Below, in pieces: positions 5,831 to 7,049 of a stretch of DNA of 7,049 nucleotides. Origin of the DNA: Lawsonibacter sp. (GTDB lineage: Bacteria; Bacillota; Clostridia; Oscillospirales; Oscillospiraceae); assembly GCA_022793355.1 (NCBI GenBank), contig JAAWCR010000232.1:1-7049 (forward strand), given 5' to 3'. The notes under the pieces were generated by a model. It was given only the letters and a program-made list of their open reading frames with translations, did not search any database and was not told the origin of the DNA. A program made the position numbers and the translations under genes. Position 1 is the first letter of the stretch, and the number at the start of each line of letters is the position of its first letter.

Positions 5831-7049
5831 TTAGGTAATAATGTCCTGGTCACGCAGGGCTGGATCGATATATTCGATGGTCCAGCCGCTCCAGATACAG
5901 ATCAGGGACATGATTGGGTTGAGCATGGCGAAGAACATGAAAGGCGCGTACTGCATCGTGGCAACACCTAAGGTGCCCAGAATGTAGGCGCCGTCCGTGC
6001 TCCAGGGACAGAAGGGGGCGCACAGGGTTCCCACATCCTCCAGAATACGGGACAGATTCTTGGGGTGCAGATTGCGCTCGCGGAAGGTCCTGCGGAACAT
6101 ACGGCCAGGCAGCACCAAGGCAACATACTGCGCGCCGGTAGCGAAGTTGGTAAACAGAGTGGCAAAGACAGCGGTCGTCATCATGGCCTTGTCACTCTTG
6201 GCATAGGACAGGATCTTCTCCACAATACTGTGAACCATGCCGGTGCGCTCCACAATGCCAGCGAAAGCCAGGGCAATCAGGATCAGCGCGATGGTATCCA
6301 GCATGCTGGACAGGCCGCCGCGGTTGAGCAGGCGGTTGATCTCAGCCACGCCGGTATCCATGTTGATGCCGGTGTAAGTAGCAGCCAGGATGCTGGACAG
6401 ACTCGCCCCCTGGAAAACAGCGGCGAAGATGCCGCCCAGAGCGGACACGCCCAGCAGGCCGGGAATCGCCGGAACCTTAAAGGCCACCATCAGCAGAACA
6501 CAGATGGGGGGAACCAGCATCACAGGGTTGATGTTGAAGTTGTTGCCCAGGGTCTCCAGATACAGGTCAATGGTACTCAGGTCGGCGGAATTGCCCACCA
6601 CAGTGAAGCCCATGACCGCATAGATAATCATGGCCACAATATAGGAGGGGGCAGTGGTGAATACCATGTGCTTGATATGGGTAAACACGTCCGTGCCGGC
6701 CATGGCGGGGGCCAGGTTGGTGGTGTCGGACAGCGGTGATACCTTGTCCCCGAAATAGGCGCCGGAGATGATAGCGCCACAGGTCATGCCAGGGTTGACG
6801 CCCAGGCCGGCGCCCACACCGATCAGGGCCACGCCCACGGTGCCCATGGTGCTCCAGGAACTGCCGGTGAAGGTGGAGACCAGCGTACACAGCAGGCACG
6901 CGGTCACTAAGAATACCTTAGGAGAAATCCAGGTCAAGCCGTAATAGATCATGGTGGGCACGACTCCGCCCAAAATCCAGGTGCCGATGACCATGCCGAT
7001 GATCAGCATGATCAGGATGGCGGGGGCGGAAGCTTTAATCGTCGAGCTC
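5831..7049 (-). CDS. nhaC: NhaC-family Na+/H+ (or amino acid) antiporter, cut by window edge at its N terminus
   Basis: The frame is open through the right edge (position 7049), so the ATG at 7009 is internal. The visible 405 residues are the C-terminal part of a membrane protein normally about 450-510 long. Seen: many hydrophobic helices; GSSWSTMGTVGVALIGVG (residues about 62-79 of the visible part); the NhaC signature GAYFGDKVSPLSDTTNLAPA (about 96-115); TGAQYVALVLPGRMF (about 304-318); and EDVGTLCAPFCPWSTDGAY near 355. The end, IEYIDPALRDQDIIT, is hydrophilic. Known of the family: members exchange Na+ for H+, some exchange malate for lactate, and some have been predicted to carry lysine or tyrosine from riboswitch or T-box control. 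Placed 109 bases before hutH, it probably imports histidine or exchanges it for a product such as urocanate, though plain Na+/H+ exchange is possible. PWSTDGAY differs from the PWNTCGAY-like sequence common in NhaC proteins. Confidence 0.9.
   Translation of the reverse strand, partial: SSTIKASAPAILIMLIIGMVIGTWILGGVVPTMIYYGLTWISPKVFLVTACLLCTLVSTFTGSSWSTMGTVGVALIGVGAGLGVNPGMTCGAIISGAYFGDKVSPLSDTTNLAPAMAGTDVFTHIKHMVFTTAPSYIVAMIIYAVMGFTVVGNSADLSTIDLYLETLGNNFNINPVMLVPPICVLLMVAFKVPAIPGLLGVSALGGIFAAVFQGASLSSILAATYTGINMDTGVAEINRLLNRGGLSSMLDTIALILIALAFAGIVERTGMVHSIVEKILSYAKSDKAMMTTAVFATLFTNFATGAQYVALVLPGRMFRRTFRERNLHPKNLSRILEDVGTLCAPFCPWSTDGAYILGTLGVATMQYAPFMFFAMLNPIMSLICIWSGWTIEYIDPALRDQDIIT

Noticed and set aside
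4666..5838. Plus-strand open frame of 390 codons opposite hutH
   Set aside because: It is antisense to a gene with full-length family motifs, is rich in His, Arg, Gln and Leu with no recognisable domain, and is best explained by codon bias in GC-rich DNA.
6065..6739. Plus-strand open frame of 224 codons opposite the antiporter
   Set aside because: It is a Gly/His/Gln-rich shadow of the membrane protein with no features of its own.

Overview
The window is 7,049 bases, GC-rich by eye, and holds five genes, all on the minus strand. Read in the direction of transcription (from high to low coordinates) they are: an NhaC-family antiporter cut by the right edge; a histidine ammonia-lyase (hutH); a 1,041-residue SARP/BTAD-type regulator with an AAA/STAND ATPase module and TPR-like repeats; the [2Fe-2S] subunit of a xanthine dehydrogenase-family molybdenum hydroxylase; and the start of its molybdopterin-binding subunit, cut by the left edge. 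Strong AGGAGG-type ribosome binding sites, a consensus extended -10 promoter, and the mix of an NhaC transporter, amino acid fermentation and an O2-sensitive type of molybdo-enzyme suggest a GC-rich anaerobic Firmicute, perhaps a gut Oscillospiraceae-like bacterium. That placement is inference; the window has no rRNA or other marker gene.

Right part (about 4111-7049): the antiporter gene and hutH are separated by 109 bases that contain a long imperfect hairpin but no clear terminator. They probably form one transport-plus-catabolism unit: uptake of histidine, or exchange of histidine for a product, followed by deamination to urocanate and ammonia. hutH is complete and keeps the family's active-site residues, but its MIO cofactor triad reads Ala-Cys-Gly instead of Ala-Ser-Gly.

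Middle (3951-4110): this 160-base gap holds a long hairpin terminator after hutH. Directly abutting it is a well-formed promoter (TTGCTT, 17 bases, TGCTATAAT) aimed at the regulator gene, and then a short perfect inverted repeat just upstream of the regulator's ribosome binding site.

Left part (1-3950): the regulator is followed after only 46 bases, with no terminator, by the iron-sulphur subunit, which overlaps the molybdopterin subunit by 11 bases. The regulator and the hydroxylase are therefore probably one operon, with the regulator controlling the hydroxylase, the histidine genes, or both. Whether the hydroxylase acts on purines or on another N-heterocycle, possibly linked to histidine breakdown, cannot be read from this window. 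No mobile element, CRISPR array, tRNA or rRNA gene was seen.
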